From JAADHU01 sp964446495 (GTDB lineage Bacteria > Pseudomonadota > Gammaproteobacteria > Steroidobacterales > Woeseiaceae): a DNA stretch of 64,000 nucleotides. A program made the translations under genes and the position numbers. The DNA lies in assembly GCA_964446495.1 (NCBI GenBank), contig CAYUOY010000003.1, positions 1 through 64,000 on the forward strand, given 5' to 3'. This document shows positions 17,350 to 26,518 of this stretch, piece by piece; the first letter of the stretch is position 1, and each line of letters starts with the position of its first letter. The notes under the pieces were generated by a model, which worked only from the letters and a program-made list of their open reading frames with translations, ran no database searches and was not told the origin of the DNA.

Positions 17350-18464
17350 CAGCCCGGATCACTCTGTGAGGACCAAAGTGCCTTCAGGGTCGAAACACCG
17401 CGTACGGCAATACCGGTTTCGGGATCCAGATCTGCATCAAAAACGACATTGGTAGAGTCGGCACTCACGACAAGTACTTCACGGGTATCGAAACCCGACA
17501 ATGTGCGAATGAAGACATAGTGCCGCTCATCTCGTCTGGCGACCGCCGCGGCGGGGACTACCCAGCGAGAGCCAGCCGAAGTTTCCGGGTTGTTTGCGAC
17601 AATGCTGACCGATACAAATTCGCCCGGGCTCAAGCCGTGATCGGCTTCTTGCAAGATGGCTCGCACCGTGATCGCCTGGGTGGCAGGATCAATCGATCTG
17701 GCGATACTGGTCACCTGTGGCAGCGGGTCGAGCGGATAACCAGCGACTGCCACGGTCATACCGGTCCTGACGGCGCTACGCTTCTCGCGGGGAACGGCTA
17801 TTTCGAGCCACAATATTGATAAATCAGCGATCCTGTATATCGGTGACATCCTGTCCACACGCTCTCCCGCGATCGCCAATCGATCAAGGACGACACCATC
17901 AATGGGCGCGCGGAGTGTGAGTGTTTGCAACAGATGCTGCTCTGATTCAAGAGCGCGAATTTCACGACTGGTCAGGCCGGCGAAATTCAATAACTGCCGA
18001 CGCTCGTTGATTCCGGTAGTCGCAATCCTGGCGCGAGTCGTCGTCTCCTGAAGGCGTCTTGCGGAAATAATGCCCTCATCATGAAGTTGCTGATCACGGG
18101 CGAGGTCGTTTTGGGCCAGAAGATGCGTATTGACGGCATCCAGAAACTCTCGCTGCAGCGCGAGAAACTCGGGACCCTGCAGCTCTGCAATCGCCTGGCC
18201 CTGGAAAACCTCATCGCCGATAGCCACATTCAGGCGCAACAGCAGCCCGGCCTGCGGCGCGCTGACGAAAACGTCGCCCATGGGCGGAATCGCGACATGC
18301 GCTGTCGCCTCTATGACTGTCGTCGCTTGCGCGACTTCTGGAATCACCAGCTCAATGCCGAGATTCCTGACTTCTTCCGCCGTAACAGCGATTTCGCCTG
18401 CCGCCGCCACGCGAACAATCAGCGTTAGCAGGAAGCCGGTTATCAAGAGTATTTTTCGAATCAT
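17349..18464 (-). CDS. RND efflux periplasmic adaptor (CzcB/CusB-like), system 1
   Basis: 371 residues. An N-terminal signal peptide (MIRKILLITGFLLTLIVRVAAA) is followed by a membrane-fusion-protein architecture: a barrel start (VFVSAPQAGLLLRLNVAIGDEVFQGQAIAELQGPEFL), an alpha-hairpin (residues about 100-170), the closing lipoyl half (TLRAPIDGVVLDRLAIAGERV) and a beta-barrel ending in GIAVRGVSTLKALW. It bridges the RND pump and TolC. No His- or Met-rich metal-binding tail is visible, unlike the second adaptor in this window. It is coupled to TolC upstream by a four-base overlap. Confidence 0.93.
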   Translation of the reverse strand: MIRKILLITGFLLTLIVRVAAAGEIAVTAEEVRNLGIELVIPEVAQATTVIEATAHVAIPPMGDVFVSAPQAGLLLRLNVAIGDEVFQGQAIAELQGPEFLALQREFLDAVNTHLLAQNDLARDQQLHDEGIISARRLQETTTRARIATTGINERRQLLNFAGLTSREIRALESEQHLLQTLTLRAPIDGVVLDRLAIAGERVDRMSPIYRIADLSILWLEIAVPREKRSAVRTGMTVAVAGYPLDPLPQVTSIARSIDPATQAITVRAILQEADHGLSPGEFVSVSIVANNPETSAGSRWVVPAAAVARRDERHYVFIRTLSGFDTREVLVVSADSTNVVFDADLDPETGIAVRGVSTLKALWSSQSDPG

Positions 18465-19741
18465 GGAAGGATACCTACAGCTTGGTTGTAGAGTGCGGTC
18501 TGCCGTTTTTCATCAATAATCAGGCGGGTCACCTGGCGTTGGGCGTCAAGTGCCGTCGCCTGTAATATCAGGAGGTCGAAGAGATCAATCTCGCCTTTTT
18601 CGAAAGCACTAAGCCCCATTTTCTGGTGCCGGTTGACCAGCTTCATTCGACCGGCAGCGGTTACCATGTTCTCGTGGACCACATTGAGGCTGTGTGCTGC
18701 TTCGTGTACCGCTATGGTCAAGGCACGTATTTCTCTGGCTTGTGCGGCCCGAGCACTTGCCGCCACCCGTGAGGCCGCGCTGATCGCGGTCTGCCGGCTG
18801 GAGGATCCGCCAAACGGTATGCTCAAGGTGATACCGATACTATCGTCATAGGAATTTCCGAGGGCTGGCCTTTCCCTGCGTGCGCCGACCAGCAAACTGG
18901 TCCCGGTCGCAACGGTCTCCCGCACGACGACCACGCGGGCCTCAGCACGCCTCACTTCCGAGTTTGCGAATACCAGGGCCGGATGATCGGGCGATACGTC
19001 CTGGCGGCTACTGATTATTTCTCCTGAGAAAACAGGGCGGCGTTCCAGGCCCGTGACAGTCCGATAGACTCGCTCTGCATCAAGGAGGGCCGCTCTCACT
19101 TCAATGAGCGTTGTCTGTGCTGCGAGGAAGAATGACTCGGCATGCAACGCATCGCTCAATGCTATATCGCCGAGTGCATGGCGCCTTTTGACAGAAGTGG
19201 CCAGGCGCTCCGCCGTTTTAAGGGCTTGCTCCGCCAACTCGAGGTCGTTCTCCGCAAGTGCAATATTCCACAAGGAGCTTCGCAAGAGACCCGCAACTTC
19301 CCAGCGCACAGCCTGTTCTGCCGCGGCCGTCTCCATTGACATTGATTCGCCCAGCATTTGCACGGCGCTGCGGCCACCCCAACTCCAGAGCGGCAGCAAG
19401 ACCCCGGCCTCGTATTCATTCAGACCATTGTCGGGCCCCCAACGGTCACTTTGATAGCGCAACATGAGAGAGGGTCGGCCGGCGAGCAGGCTATCGCCAC
19501 GATCTGCCCAGGCATCTGCCTGCTCTCGTCGAGCCAATACCTCTGCCATGGTTGGATAGCGTGCGTAAGCAATATCAATCGCCGCGGCAAGCGTAAGCGT
19601 CTCGTCAACTGGAAGCGCAACACGCTCGTGACTCGGCAGCGTGGCTGTGGCAGCCGACGCTGATGCCACCGTCAGCAACATGCTCCAGATCACTGCACGC
19701 CACGACCAACGATGAATTTTGAACGAGGTTGTCGTCATCAA
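18461..19741 (-). CDS. TolC-family outer membrane efflux protein, system 1
   Basis: 426 residues with a signal peptide (cleavage near SASA) and two OEP repeats: TLAAAIDIAYARYPTMAEVLARREQADAW in the first half, and coiled segments EVRRAEARVVVVRETVATG and GEIDLFDLLILQATALDAQRQVTRL in the second. It forms the outer membrane channel of the first metal efflux system. It is the second gene of the operon, overlapping the cytochrome b561 stop (ATGA) and the adaptor start. Confidence 0.93.
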   Translation of the reverse strand: MMTTTSFKIHRWSWRAVIWSMLLTVASASAATATLPSHERVALPVDETLTLAAAIDIAYARYPTMAEVLARREQADAWADRGDSLLAGRPSLMLRYQSDRWGPDNGLNEYEAGVLLPLWSWGGRSAVQMLGESMSMETAAAEQAVRWEVAGLLRSSLWNIALAENDLELAEQALKTAERLATSVKRRHALGDIALSDALHAESFFLAAQTTLIEVRAALLDAERVYRTVTGLERRPVFSGEIISSRQDVSPDHPALVFANSEVRRAEARVVVVRETVATGTSLLVGARRERPALGNSYDDSIGITLSIPFGGSSSRQTAISAASRVAASARAAQAREIRALTIAVHEAAHSLNVVHENMVTAAGRMKLVNRHQKMGLSAFEKGEIDLFDLLILQATALDAQRQVTRLIIDEKRQTALYNQAVGILP

Positions 19742-20304
19742 AGGGCCTTCTTTCGCCCTGTCAGCATCGCCTTGATGAGGTTTTCCCGGTGCATACGACC
19801 GGACACCAGCCCGCCTGCGATATGAACGACCACCAGCAGCAAGGTCAGGTTGGTGAAAACCTCATGAAGTTCTTCCCACAGTTCTTCACTGTCTGCGTAA
19901 GCGGCGACCCACGTTGCCAACGGACCCGCGCCCTCTTCCATGCCATACAGCACGACACCCGTGAAAACCGTGCCAAGCAGAAATGCCAACAGCAACAGGA
20001 TCATTACGCCACCCGCCGGGTTGTGACCAATATAGCGCTTGCTCTGATTTCGGACCAAACCAGCAACATATTCAAAGACCGCCGCTGGCGGTCGCACGAA
20101 ATCCGAGAATCGAGCATGGCGGCTACCGACAAAACCCCAGATCAGGCGAAAACAAACAACGGCGCCAATGATGTAACCCGCCCAGACGTGCAGCGTCAGG
20201 AATTCCTCTTCCGTGAAATACGCGGTGAAAAATGCTGCCACCAGGGTCCAGTGTCCGATTCTCACCACGGGGTCCCAGACTTTAATGCTGTTTTCAGAAA
20301 TCAT
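19738..20304 (-). CDS. Cytochrome b561-type diheme membrane protein
   Basis: 188 residues, four TM helices (about 16-32, 38-58, 97-122, 147-168). Histidines placed as in bacterial b561 proteins are His18 (RIGHWTLV), His39 (TLHVWAG), His147 (LHEVFTN) and His161 (VVHIAGG), giving two b hemes. It starts at an ATG with GGAGAG seven bases upstream; the open frame runs 115 codons further upstream but that part has no membrane or b561 features and crosses the divergent promoter gap. It is the first gene of the efflux operon, coupled to TolC, which is an unusual partner and suggests a metal/redox link. Confidence 0.9.
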   Translation of the reverse strand: MISENSIKVWDPVVRIGHWTLVAAFFTAYFTEEEFLTLHVWAGYIIGAVVCFRLIWGFVGSRHARFSDFVRPPAAVFEYVAGLVRNQSKRYIGHNPAGGVMILLLLAFLLGTVFTGVVLYGMEEGAGPLATWVAAYADSEELWEELHEVFTNLTLLLVVVHIAGGLVSGRMHRENLIKAMLTGRKKAL

Positions 20305-20412
20305 GTGAGCTCTCCAATGCCCTGCGATGAGAGGCAGTCTTATGCTCAAATGAACCTGATACAATCCGGCATATGACCTATGTCGCCCTGTTTCACGAGG
20401 AAGGCCCCATCT

Positions 20413-20940
20413 ATGTCGGATGACGTACGTAGCAATCGCCCTACCATCACAGCGATCACTCTTTTCGCCGTGGTCGTGGTGCTGATCGGCTGGGATTTGT
20501 TCGTAGACTATGGCGAAGGTGTCAGCTCGTGGCACCTGGCCTCTGAGTTCGCTATCTTCCTCGTTGCCCTCAGCGGTGCAGTGATAATGTGGCGGCAACT
20601 CGACAGAACCCGATCTGATCTTGTCGATGCGCTGGTGGAAGCGGAGCAATGGAAAAAGGAAAGCAATGAACTGATTCAGGGACTTGGCGCAGCGATCGAG
20701 CGACAGTTTGAGCGCTGGAAGCTCACCAACGCCGAAGCAGAAGTCGGCCTTTTCCTGCTAAAAGGTCTTAGCCACAGGGAGATCGCGGAAATTCGACAAA
20801 CCAGCGAACGCACTGTGCGAGAACAATCACGGGCTCTTTACAGGAAATCCGGCCTGTCGGGAAGATCGTCGTTGTCCGCGTTTTTCCTGGAAGACTTGCT
20901 GCTACCGCATATCCTCGGTGATGCACAGGATTCTTCGTAG
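20413..20940 (+). CDS. Membrane-anchored LuxR-type transcriptional regulator
   Basis: 175 residues. Two N-terminal TM helices (about 11-29 and 43-60) are followed by a charged, probably coiled-coil linker (61-103) and a LuxR/GerE helix-turn-helix (104-165): LTNAEAEVGLFLLKGLSHRE, then IAEIRQTSERTVREQSRALY. There is no receiver or autoinducer domain. The ATG has GAGGAAGG upstream; an upstream start at 20380 is less likely. It diverges from the b561/efflux operon and lies 37 bases before the giant fusion gene, so it probably controls one or both. Direct signal sensing through the membrane part is inferred. Confidence 0.85.
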   Translation: MSDDVRSNRPTITAITLFAVVVVLIGWDLFVDYGEGVSSWHLASEFAIFLVALSGAVIMWRQLDRTRSDLVDALVEAEQWKKESNELIQGLGAAIERQFERWKLTNAEAEVGLFLLKGLSHREIAEIRQTSERTVREQSRALYRKSGLSGRSSLSAFFLEDLLLPHILGDAQDSS

Positions 20941-20977
20941 GGCCTGAAATCCAGTCAGGAAAGATTTAGGGAAAATA

Positions 20978-23900
20978 GTGCCCGTTCAAGCCGATACAGA
21001 AGCTACGCCTGCCTTGTTCCGTAACAAGCGACTCATCGTCGCTCTTATTTTCGCCATCGCTATTGCGGCCATATTCTGGTCACTCTCACGCGTGCCGGCA
21101 CTCAATGAGAAGGCGCAGATGGGGCTGCGAACCAGTATCAGCTCCATCGCATTCGATATTGTGCTGCCGGTTGCCGACGATCAGCCGATCATCGAACGAG
21201 TTGCCAGAAGCACGGTGAACTGGCTGTACACCAACTGGAAGGGTATGACGTTCGGTCTGCTTTTCGCGGCGGCGGCGCTAACCATTCTCGGTTCCATCAA
21301 GCAAAGAAGTTTCCGCGCCCCGTGGTTAAACACCGTGTCGGGTATGTTTCTCGGCGCGCCTTTGGGTGTGTGTGTTAACTGCGCGACGCCTATCGCCCAG
21401 GGGATGTATGCGGCTGGCACGCGCCTGGAAACGGCGCTGGCTACACTTATTAGCTCACCGATGCTGAATCCGATCGTGCTGAGCATGATGTTTACGCTGT
21501 TGCCGTGGGAAATGGCAGTGACCAATGTCCTGGCGGTATTAATCCTGCTAAGCAGCATACCCATACTGGTACGCTACTTTGGGGCACCCTCCCTGAACGG
21601 TTCGACAGCGTCGTCCGACCTGCCCCGAGTCTCCGATCTCAAGCAGCCACCGTTGGCCGTGCATTTTGACGGCGAGGAGAGCTACCTCGCTTCCCTGCAG
21701 TCCGTCGGCCACAGTTACTTCACGAATTTGCTCTACATTCTGCGCCTGGCGGTCCCGTTAATGCTGCTCGCCGGCGCGCTTGGTGCGTTGGCCATTGAGT
21801 TGGCTCCTTTCGACCAATTATCTCATTTGGCGCCAGTTCCCTCGGTCCTGATACCAGCCGCTATTCTCGCCACGTTCCTGCCCGTGCCAATGGCCTTTAA
21901 CGTCATTGTGGTATTGGCCTTGCTATCGAAAGGGATGCATCCGGGCATAGGTGCGGTACTCCTGTTCTCGCTCAGCGCTTTTAGCATTTACCCCGCCACG
22001 ATTATCGCAAGATTTATCTCCGTTCGACTGAGCCTGGCGATAGTGATTTCCGTCATACTGATTGCAACCGCTCTTGGCCTCGTTAGCACCGAATACTTCG
22101 ACCAAAAGCTTGCTGAAAACAGGCAAGCGATCACAACTGGACTGTCCGAGCAAAACCAGACCGCCTATCGCGACGCAATGTCAGTTTGCAACAGCCTTCC
22201 CGACGCACTGCAATTGCGCTGTTTCTCGGATCACATCCGCGACGTAAGGAGCTTTGTGGCTGTTGATGACATGTGCGAAGCAAGACCGGACAGGGTTGAT
22301 TTGGGATCCTGTCAGCGCATCGTCGATCTATTCATTGCACGCGAATTGGCGGTAGAGACAAGCTCAAACGCACCTTGCCGGGAACTCGGCACTGAAAACT
22401 CACGCTCAGCTTGCAATCAATACTTCGTCTTGCGATCGGCTGTCCGCAATCACGATATCGCCTATTGCGATCGATTGGGCGACCGCCGCGCGTTACAGGC
22501 TTGCAGGGTTCAATATCTCAATGCCAGTCTGTTGTTCAATCCCGACGATTCCGTGTGCAAAGGCCTGCAGGGGACCGAATTATCCAATTGCAAGGTCAAC
22601 GCGCGTGTTTACAGAATCGCGGATACACTCGATTTCGAGGGCTGCCAGAACCTGCCGCTGGGTGCGCAGGAGCACTGTCGCTGGATTACGGCGACCACCC
22701 TGGTCGGCCGCAGCAACGATGCCAGCGGTTGCGCCGAACTTGAGTCACCAGCACTTCAGCTTCGATGCAGTGAACACGTCATCGCCTGGCGCGCAACAAA
22801 AGCGGCGTCCTTTGAGGTTTGCGATGAGCTGACAACCGAGGCGCTTAAGAAGACGTGCCTTTTACGCGTGGCGAATCGGAAAATCGCTACCATCCTTACT
22901 GACTATTCATTGAAACTGCCACTTGATTCGGCGCAGGATTACGCGCAGCGAAAGACCGCAGGAGATACCGGTCCGGTGGCAAAATTAGTCGCAGCGCCGC
23001 TCCGCTGGCAAGACACGTTCGAGAGTACCGAGATCAAGATCTCTCAACTCGACTATCAGCCCAAAGACAGCGACCACCAGCCGGACAAAATATTTTCGAG
23101 AGTTTCCGGCCGCGACCTGGGCCTGGTTGAGGCCTGGGAGTTTCGCGCAACGGACTTCTTCGAGCCTTTTATCATCGGCAAGGGCATCGCCTCGGGTGAC
23201 TTCAACAACGACGGTTGGCCGGATTTGGTATTCGCATCGGAAAACGGCGCTCTGTTCTACAAGAATGTAGGGGGGCGCTTCCAACAGGTGGATGCGAAGC
23301 AAGGCATCCTTGAGACGGAGAATCTGTTTCTGGTTGCCTTGGTGGATGCAGACAATGACGGGACGCAGGACTTGTTCGCATCCGCCTATGGCGGCACCAA
23401 TTATCTGCTCCTCAATCGCGGCAATGGCTTCGAGGTGACCGAATTGAAACAGCTGGAGGGAACGCAGCGCCTGACCCTGTCAGCGGGCTTTGCCGACCTC
23501 GATCAGGACGGTGACATCGATATCGCTCTCGGAAACTGGAGCAGCGGGGTTGAAAAGCTTTTTTCCCCTGAATCGTCGACAAATACCATTTTGTTCCGTG
23601 AAAACGGATCCTACAAACCAGTGCCCCTGAACGACATTAAGGGCGAGACGAATTCCGTATTGATTGCCGACATCAATAACGATGACAAACCGGATGTATT
23701 GTTTGGCAACGACCGGACTGTGCCGGATGTCTACTACCTTAGCTCGGCTGCAGGCGCCTTTGTGCCGGTTGCCCGGGATGCTGGCAAAGTGCCTGTCACG
23801 TCCATGTTTACGATGAGTCTGGATACAGCCGATTTTAACAACGATTTGCAGCCCGATCTATTCAGCACCGATATGACTTTCGCTCGCAGCTCGAACGACG

Positions 23901-24841
23901 ACTATTGCGAAGCGATCACTGAGGCGGATGCGCGGGCACGATGCGTGGAGATCCTTGAAGTCTTCCGTATTTTGTCGAACGGCAGTGCGGCACAGTGCAA
24001 TGAATTAGGCACACAAAAGGATACGCATGATTGCTACCTCGCCTTTTCGATCAAGGCGGCAAAGAAACTGAAAAACGACCAGTATTGCGAGAACATTCCG
24101 CATAAGGGAGGTCCTCTGTACTCCCTGTGCAAGTATATTTCCGCACCGATTCCAACCGAAAAACGCATTAAACAGGACGACTACGTGCGTCAGGTACAAC
24201 GGAATGTGCTGCTGCTGAACAACGGTGATCGATTCGTCGACCAGACTGAAATGCTTGGTGTCAGTTCTAGTTTTTGGAGCTGGAATGCCAAGGCCGCGGA
24301 TCTTGACAATGACGGCTGGCAGGATATTTACGTCGGCAACGGATTTCACTTCGGCGACAGCTTCTACGAAGTTCAGGCAAACGTCCTGTTTCGAAATCTG
24401 GCTGGTAAGGGGTTCGAGGATCGAGCCGCCGCCTGGGGTCTGGATGACACTATAAATACGCCGAGTTACACCTATCTGGATTTTGATCTGGACGGGGATG
24501 TCGATATCGTTGCTACCGGTGTGCTTGCGCCGCCTCGTGTCTATGTGAATCAGCAGCAAACGAACAATTCGATCACGTTTCTGCTGCGTCAGGAAAACGG
24601 TAACTCATTTGGCATTGGCGCCAAAGTAACCATCGAATATAACGGGGTGCAAACACTCCGCCAGCGCAAAGAAATTAAACTGAGTGGCGGTTTTTTGTCG
24701 TTCGATAACCCTGTGGCTCATTTCGGGCTCGGCGCCCAGGGTTCAATTGATAATTTTTCTGTGACCTGGCCCGATGGCCAGGTTTCATTCTACGATGAGG
24801 CGCTCGAAGCCAATCGCTTTTATCGCGTGGAAAGAAAGTGA
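20978..24841 (+). CDS. Permease + paired-Cys repeat + FG-GAP/ASPIC-UnbV fusion protein
   Basis: 1287 residues, GTG start with AGGG seven bases upstream. Residues about 20-375 are an integral membrane permease of the DUF318/ArsP type: GVCVNCATPIAQGMYAAGTR and ISSPMLNPIVLSMMF in the first half, LPVPMAFNVIVVLALLSKG in the second. Residues about 397-637 hold eight cysteine pairs (C-x10/11-C), each with a CxxL-like start. From about 737 to 1184 come at least seven FG-GAP calcium-loop repeats (DFNNDGWPDLVF, DADNDGTQDLF, DLDQDGDIDIA, DINNDDKPDVLF, DFNNDLQPDLF, DLDNDGWQDIYVG, DFDLDGDVDIV). Three more Cys pairs are inserted at about 976-1060. The C-terminus is an ASPIC/UnbV domain (SFGIGAKVTIEYNGV, HFGLG, VTWPDGQ). 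I know no described protein with this order. Suggested role: export or import coupled to a large extracytoplasmic calcium-stabilised domain. Confidence 0.88.
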   Translation: MPVQADTEATPALFRNKRLIVALIFAIAIAAIFWSLSRVPALNEKAQMGLRTSISSIAFDIVLPVADDQPIIERVARSTVNWLYTNWKGMTFGLLFAAAALTILGSIKQRSFRAPWLNTVSGMFLGAPLGVCVNCATPIAQGMYAAGTRLETALATLISSPMLNPIVLSMMFTLLPWEMAVTNVLAVLILLSSIPILVRYFGAPSLNGSTASSDLPRVSDLKQPPLAVHFDGEESYLASLQSVGHSYFTNLLYILRLAVPLMLLAGALGALAIELAPFDQLSHLAPVPSVLIPAAILATFLPVPMAFNVIVVLALLSKGMHPGIGAVLLFSLSAFSIYPATIIARFISVRLSLAIVISVILIATALGLVSTEYFDQKLAENRQAITTGLSEQNQTAYRDAMSVCNSLPDALQLRCFSDHIRDVRSFVAVDDMCEARPDRVDLGSCQRIVDLFIARELAVETSSNAPCRELGTENSRSACNQYFVLRSAVRNHDIAYCDRLGDRRALQACRVQYLNASLLFNPDDSVCKGLQGTELSNCKVNARVYRIADTLDFEGCQNLPLGAQEHCRWITATTLVGRSNDASGCAELESPALQLRCSEHVIAWRATKAASFEVCDELTTEALKKTCLLRVANRKIATILTDYSLKLPLDSAQDYAQRKTAGDTGPVAKLVAAPLRWQDTFESTEIKISQLDYQPKDSDHQPDKIFSRVSGRDLGLVEAWEFRATDFFEPFIIGKGIASGDFNNDGWPDLVFASENGALFYKNVGGRFQQVDAKQGILETENLFLVALVDADNDGTQDLFASAYGGTNYLLLNRGNGFEVTELKQLEGTQRLTLSAGFADLDQDGDIDIALGNWSSGVEKLFSPESSTNTILFRENGSYKPVPLNDIKGETNSVLIADINNDDKPDVLFGNDRTVPDVYYLSSAAGAFVPVARDAGKVPVTSMFTMSLDTADFNNDLQPDLFSTDMTFARSSNDDYCEAITEADARARCVEILEVFRILSNGSAAQCNELGTQKDTHDCYLAFSIKAAKKLKNDQYCENIPHKGGPLYSLCKYISAPIPTEKRIKQDDYVRQVQRNVLLLNNGDRFVDQTEMLGVSSSFWSWNAKAADLDNDGWQDIYVGNGFHFGDSFYEVQANVLFRNLAGKGFEDRAAAWGLDDTINTPSYTYLDFDLDGDVDIVATGVLAPPRVYVNQQQTNNSITFLLRQENGNSFGIGAKVTIEYNGVQTLRQRKEIKLSGGFLSFDNPVAHFGLGAQGSIDNFSVTWPDGQVSFYDEALEANRFYRVERK

Positions 24842-24890
24842 CCTGCAAATAATTAGTCCCGCGCCGGCGCGTCTACCCGGTGCGGAATCA

Positions 24891-24924
24891 GGAAAGGGTC
24901 GATCAAAAATGACCGACCCCTTCC
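24891..24924. terminator. Hairpin between convergent genes
   Basis: GGAAAGGGTCG and CGACCCCTTCC form an 11-bp stem with one mismatch around a 12-base AT-rich loop. It lies between the stops of the fusion gene and the DUF5666 gene and can serve both directions. No long T tract follows on the plus strand, so termination strength is uncertain. Confidence 0.5.
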
Positions 24925-24955
24925 AATATCACTCATTAGCCCTGCAGTGCGGCTC

Positions 24956-26431
24956 TCAATCCTCGATTTCTACCGAGTCTGCAATCCCGTCACCATCGTC
25001 TTCGACGTCTACGAGGTCACCGACAACCGGCATCCCATTTTCGAAGACAGTATTCGAGTCGACACTAAACGTGATGCCAAGCACCACTACTGACACCTCG
25101 TCAATCGCCTCCAGCGGGCCTTCGATCTCGTAATCCGTATCATCGTCCAGATGCAGACTCGATGCGTATATGATTCCGTCCTCACCCATGCGCGCCTTAA
25201 TTTCAACCTTGTCACCATTCATCAGGCTATTGAGGTCGAAGCGGTCCATTGAGTCGTCGTCACGAAACATCGTGTCGCGCTTAACTGCCACATCGACTGT
25301 TCCCTCGGCCAGTCCAAAACTCAGCGTCAGAGTGCCGTCTCTCGAATCATCGATAACAAGATCGTCCACATCCGCTTTGAATTTCAGCTCATCTTCCTCG
25401 AGCTTTATTTCCTCTACTTGCAGCACGTCGCCGTTATACCGACCCTCAACTTCGACCAGCATTCCGCTAGCCGACATATCTGCAATGCTATCTCGCAGGG
25501 TCTCCGGTTTGTATTCCGTGTTGTCGTCGAATGCAACAGCAACCTCTTTCACCGACCATGAATTCGTCGCCATGTCGTAGTTCAGAACTCCCTTGATCTC
25601 GATCTCTTCATCATCGCTATCATCAAGGCGGTCGTGATCTTCCAACTCAACTTTGGTCGCCAGGAAAGAGTTCGGGGCTCCCATACGGTCAGGAATCGTA
25701 CCCTCAATTTCAACGTATTGGTCGTTCATAATACCAACGGAGGGTATTTCAGCGCCGGCGGCGAGCGTTACGTTCAGCGTGCTCATGTTCTTCAGGATGA
25801 GAACGAACTGATCATTGCCGTTGTACTCGGACACCGTGCCCTTCGCTTCGAAATCGTCGTCAAGCGCATCTTGCTTCTCGACGTAAGAGGCGATCAACAC
25901 ATCACCGCTGAACTCGCCGCTCACTTCAACGTTGTCTCCATTGGCGATCGTATCGAAGCTGAAATTCGGATCATCCTCACCTTCAAAGTTGGTGCTGTTT
26001 TTGTCGGCACTAATGACGACATCCATGACAGTGAAAGTCTTGATATTCGGGTCTGCCGCGTCGACGGCCAGATTCTCCACGATACCTTCTATATCATCAT
26101 CGTATGAAATCGAATCCGCTTTACCGGTAACACCATCAGGATTCACCGATCCCTGAATTTTGACGATCATGCCGACGGCCAGATCGCTGTCCCCTGAGCC
26201 TGGCATATCATCCACGTCATATGAGGTGCCGTCAGTCTCGTATTCAACACCGTTAACATAGACGCTGCCGAACCCGGTTATCTGTCCCACAGTCGTCTGA
26301 GCCGTTGCTGCCGGAGGCACGAGCGGGAGTGGATTGTTTGCTGATGAGCCTCCGGACCCACCGCAGGCGGCCAGCGACACCGTTAACAGCAGGCAGGCCG
26401 CGCGCAAGACCATGATTTTACTTCTGAACAT
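24956..26431 (-). CDS. DUF5666 repeat lipoprotein
   Basis: About 491 residues. A lipoprotein signal ends in LAACGGSGGSS. The rest is a series of about six related beta-rich units of roughly 65-75 residues: GQITGFGSVYVNGVEYETD, GIVENLAVD, GTVSEYNGNDQFVL, IKGVLNYDMATNSWSV, VDDLVIDDSRDGTLTL and IEGPLEAIDEVSVVV. These fit the DUF5666 family, small barrel domains of unknown function. Composition is very acidic (Asp/Glu), so divalent cation binding is possible. The ATG (MFRSKI) has GGGAG nine bases upstream and is preferred over the TTG 15 bases before it. The C-terminus is DDGDGIADSVEIED, calcium-loop-like. Confidence 0.85.
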   Translation of the reverse strand: MFRSKIMVLRAACLLLTVSLAACGGSGGSSANNPLPLVPPAATAQTTVGQITGFGSVYVNGVEYETDGTSYDVDDMPGSGDSDLAVGMIVKIQGSVNPDGVTGKADSISYDDDIEGIVENLAVDAADPNIKTFTVMDVVISADKNSTNFEGEDDPNFSFDTIANGDNVEVSGEFSGDVLIASYVEKQDALDDDFEAKGTVSEYNGNDQFVLILKNMSTLNVTLAAGAEIPSVGIMNDQYVEIEGTIPDRMGAPNSFLATKVELEDHDRLDDSDDEEIEIKGVLNYDMATNSWSVKEVAVAFDDNTEYKPETLRDSIADMSASGMLVEVEGRYNGDVLQVEEIKLEEDELKFKADVDDLVIDDSRDGTLTLSFGLAEGTVDVAVKRDTMFRDDDSMDRFDLNSLMNGDKVEIKARMGEDGIIYASSLHLDDDTDYEIEGPLEAIDEVSVVVLGITFSVDSNTVFENGMPVVGDLVDVEDDGDGIADSVEIED

Positions 26432-26464
26432 AGCTAGAACTCCCAAACGTTATGGTATTAATTA

Positions 26465-26518
26465 CGTGTTACACGAATGAGGGCCCCAAAAGGTTCCGTG
26501 CATTGTTAAATTTGACAA
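26465..26518. promoter_or_regulatory. Two short palindromes upstream of the DUF5666 gene
   Basis: CGTGTTACACG (26465-26475) is a perfect palindrome around a central T. TTGTTAAATTTGACAA (26503-26518) is an imperfect 16-base palindrome. Both lie 30-90 bases upstream of the DUF5666 start and may be operators. The rest of the 26447-26704 gap shows nothing clear. Confidence 0.3.

Noticed and set aside
20305..20649. N-terminal extension of cytochrome b561
   Set aside because: No membrane or family features, crosses the divergent promoter gap and overlaps the LuxR-type gene; the internal ATG has a good ribosome site.
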